Positions 62,083 through 64,000 of a stretch of DNA of 64,000 nt are shown here, piece after piece. Under the pieces are notes generated by a model. It was not told the DNA's origin, searched no databases, and was given only the letters and a program-made list of their open reading frames with translations. The translations under genes were made by a program, and so were the position numbers. The DNA is taken from the NCBI GenBank assembly GCA_030730365.1, contig JANQVJ010000056.1:161962-225961 (forward strand), written 5' to 3'. Within the stretch, counting starts at the first letter, position 1; each line of letters begins with the position of its first letter. This DNA is from Verrucomicrobiales bacterium. GTDB lineage: Bacteria; Verrucomicrobiota; Verrucomicrobiia; Verrucomicrobiales; DEV007.

Positions 62083-64000
62083 TCAATTTTTAAACGGATG
62101 CTCTTTGAGGAGCTCGTCAGTCTGGTAGAACATCACCCTTCCCGGATTGGCGTCCCGGATCTTTTTCACCTGCGCCGCCTCAATCGGGTCAGCCTTGTTC
62201 CCGAAGCTGTTTCTCACAAAGGTCAGGACAGACGCGACCTCTTCGTCCTTTAACATGCCGCCGAAAGGCGTCATCGGGACGAGGCCGTCATACTTCTTCC
62301 CGTTGACCTCCATCGGGCCCATCAGCCCGTAAAGCGTCAGCTTGATGAGACGGTCAGCATCCTCTGTCACCCAGAGGCTCTTCTCGATCGGGGGGAAAGC
62401 CGGATCGAGTCCCTTTCCGTTGGGCTGGTGACAAGTCACGCAGTGGCCTTCGCGGAAATAGATCTCCTGCCCCGCCAGGAACTGCTTCTTCGCGGCGTCG
62501 CTGAGACCAGCAGGTGCCGGCAGCACAGGGTGATCGGTCAGGGTCGCCTCCGCCACGCCGGCGAGGCGGTCACTTGCGGTCTGGGCGGCGTTTTTGCTCC
62601 ACTCGTCGAGCGGGAGCGCAGAGGCTGCCGCGACGATCTTCTTCGCCGCCACCGTGTCGGGGATCCACGAAGCCGCCACGATCGCTTCGAGACGGACCCG
62701 TCCCTCGGGATCGGTCGCCGCTTTGTCGAGGAGAGCCACATGGTCAGGAAGGAGGTGGTAGTTGTAACGCACGGCGCGAACCGCGGCGGAACGGGCCCGG
62801 AAATCGGGAGACTGCAACACTTCGCGAAGGAGGTCCGCATCGATCTGATTCATCCCCCAGGTCACCCAGAGAGCTTCGAGACGGCGATGCTCGAACTCGG
62901 CATCAGCCTTGTCGAGAGCGGCAACCCAGGTTTTCACCGCTGGGAGCACCTCTTCGAGAGGGAAGGCACGTAACGCGCGACGGCTGCGGTAGCGGGCGCG
63001 GTATTCGGGCAATTTCAGATTCTCGAGTAGTTCGGAAATCGTCGCCCCCGCCACTTTCGCAGGGGTCACGAGGGGGCGGGAGGGATAGGTGATGCGGTAG
63101 ACCCTCCCGTGGACATGATCCCGCAGTGGATCACGGGCGTTGTGCTGCATGTGACCGATAAGGACGTTGTGCCAGTCGATCACGTAGAGGGAACCGTCGG
63201 GGGCGAACTCGATATCGGCGGGGCGGAAATTGCCGTCCTTCGAGGTGAGGAGATCCTGACGGAAGGTCGTCTTCCACCCCGTCCCGCTGTCCTCGATCTG
63301 GTGCTGCTTGATGCCGAGAAACCCGATCGCGTTCGCGAGGATGAGATCACCCTGGACCTCGTCGGGGAAATGCCGCGACGAGACGACTTCGAGCCCCGAG
63401 GTCGGACGCACGCTCTGTCCCTTGGGGACGAGGTCCGGGGTCGAGGGGGTCTTGCTGCCGTAGGTCGACTTCACCGAAACAGGGAGCATCCAGTTCATGC
63501 TGGGGCCCGAGGTGTGAAGGAAGAAATCCTGCCCCCATTTATCGAAGATCACCCCCCAGGGATTCGGGATCGAAAGCTGGGCGGTGCGCTCGAGCTGCAT
63601 GCGCTGCGGGCTGTAGCGGTAAAAGCCTCCATCGACGGCGCGGACCGGCCCGTAGGCGGTCTCGACGTTGGTGTGGAGGAAGACCCCCTCACACATCGAT
63701 ATAGCTCCTGACGGATCGGCGGTGAAGGCGCTGATGGCGTGGTGGGTGTCGTGTGAATCAAATCCACTCAGAATGATCTCGCGCACGTCGGCTTTGTCGT
63801 CCCCATCGGTGTCACGGAGGAGGAGGAGGTTCGGCTCCTGTGAGACGTAGACGCCCTCGGGGGCGAACTCGAACCCGATCGGGAGGTGAAGCTTGTCGGC
63901 GAAGACCGTCTCCTTATCGGCCTTGCCGTCGCCGTCAGTGTCTTCGTAAATCAGGAGCTTGTCATCGGGGACCGCGTCGCCGGGCCGGTAGTGCGGATAG
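62083..64000 (-). CDS. PVC-type heme-binding CxxCH protein (membrane-bound dehydrogenase), partial
   Basis: The frame is open to the right edge, so the N-terminus lies outside the window. The first visible part is a beta-propeller, with repeated calcium-like DTDGDGKAD and DTDGDDKAD loops, VYVIDWHNVLIG-type strands (SLYVIDWHNVLIGHM) and a HEAT-like helical region (about 250-400 of the visible part). The C-terminus is a cytochrome c domain with HCVTCHQPNGKG and a later Met ligand region (LVPMTPFGGML). This is the layout of the large PVC dehydrogenases linked to oxidation of sugars, usually secreted. 639 codons are visible. Confidence 0.88.
   Translation of the reverse strand, partial: YPHYRPGDAVPDDKLLIYEDTDGDGKADKETVFADKLHLPIGFEFAPEGVYVSQEPNLLLLRDTDGDDKADVREIILSGFDSHDTHHAISAFTADPSGAISMCEGVFLHTNVETAYGPVRAVDGGFYRYSPQRMQLERTAQLSIPNPWGVIFDKWGQDFFLHTSGPSMNWMLPVSVKSTYGSKTPSTPDLVPKGQSVRPTSGLEVVSSRHFPDEVQGDLILANAIGFLGIKQHQIEDSGTGWKTTFRQDLLTSKDGNFRPADIEFAPDGSLYVIDWHNVLIGHMQHNARDPLRDHVHGRVYRITYPSRPLVTPAKVAGATISELLENLKLPEYRARYRSRRALRAFPLEEVLPAVKTWVAALDKADAEFEHRRLEALWVTWGMNQIDADLLREVLQSPDFRARSAAVRAVRYNYHLLPDHVALLDKAATDPEGRVRLEAIVAASWIPDTVAAKKIVAAASALPLDEWSKNAAQTASDRLAGVAEATLTDHPVLPAPAGLSDAAKKQFLAGQEIYFREGHCVTCHQPNGKGLDPAFPPIEKSLWVTEDADRLIKLTLYGLMGPMEVNGKKYDGLVPMTPFGGMLKDEEVASVLTFVRNSFGNKADPIEAAQVKKIRDANPGRVMFYQTDELLKEHPFKN

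Overview
The window is about 60% GC and almost fully coding. It looks like a chromosomal segment of a Verrucomicrobiota bacterium (class Verrucomicrobiae). The main reasons are a secretin of the Amuc_1098 type (57882-60461), a PVC-type heme-binding CxxCH dehydrogenase-like protein running off the right edge, a bacterial SET-domain protein, Tat/TIM-barrel sugar isomerase-like proteins, and genes that mostly lack clear Shine-Dalgarno sites. The organism is Gram-negative with LPS: WaaA, an LpxH-like hydrolase and an AsmA-like envelope protein are present. No rRNA, tRNA, CRISPR array, prophage or complete IS was seen.

Layout. 1-7.8 kb: an Rrf2 regulator with a small coupled partner, a D-2-hydroxyacid dehydrogenase, a secreted protein with an STN-like domain, a ParE/antitoxin pair, KDG kinase and a large AsmA-like protein. 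7.9-15.7 kb: rsmD-waaA-plsY-gpsA (rRNA methylation, LPS core and phospholipid synthesis), a sugar-acid dehydratase, and a coupled trio (membrane protein, DUF2752, SDR). 16-25 kb: miaB, a membrane protein, uxaC, a VapBC pair with a visible operator, three metabolic enzymes, REP-like palindromes, and a compact reverse-strand cassette of small protein, GAF protein and cytosolic subtilase. 25-31 kb: an AT-rich, structured non-coding stretch, smc, a DsbD-N-like protein and a SET-domain protein. 31-35 kb: a LysM protein, a cytochrome c/PA14-like protein and a beta-propeller dehydrogenase-like protein. 35.7-43.9 kb: an rluD-like synthase, sigma factor, ABC ATPase, glycosyltransferase with a long basic tail, a kinase-like protein coupled to a methyltransferase, and a Tat-exported isomerase-like protein. 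44-49.4 kb: thioredoxin, sigma factor, candidate membrane anti-sigma factor, inactive-looking HtrA/PDZ protein, recR, a degenerate cyclase and a trypsin-family remnant. 49.5-64 kb: pyruvyl-transferase-like protein, rplM-rpsI, phoU, LpxH-like/GT4 pair, GntP permease, orphan secretin, a DUF465/small membrane protein/DksA-like cluster, a broken coiled-coil gene and the PVC cytochrome protein.

How the genes fit together. Uronate/sugar-acid use is spread over separate loci (kdgK, uxaC, IlvD/Edd-type dehydratase, GntP permease). Envelope building is the other major theme (waaA, plsY, gpsA, LpxH-like, GT4, ceramide-glucosyltransferase-like GT, AsmA-like, LysM, secretin).

The strongest leads for undescribed biology are the small protein-GAF-subtilase cassette, the kinase-like/methyltransferase pair, the sigma/anti-sigma/pseudo-HtrA cassette beside a degenerate cyclase, and the repeat families in intergenic DNA. 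All names are from reading motifs by eye; no database search was run.
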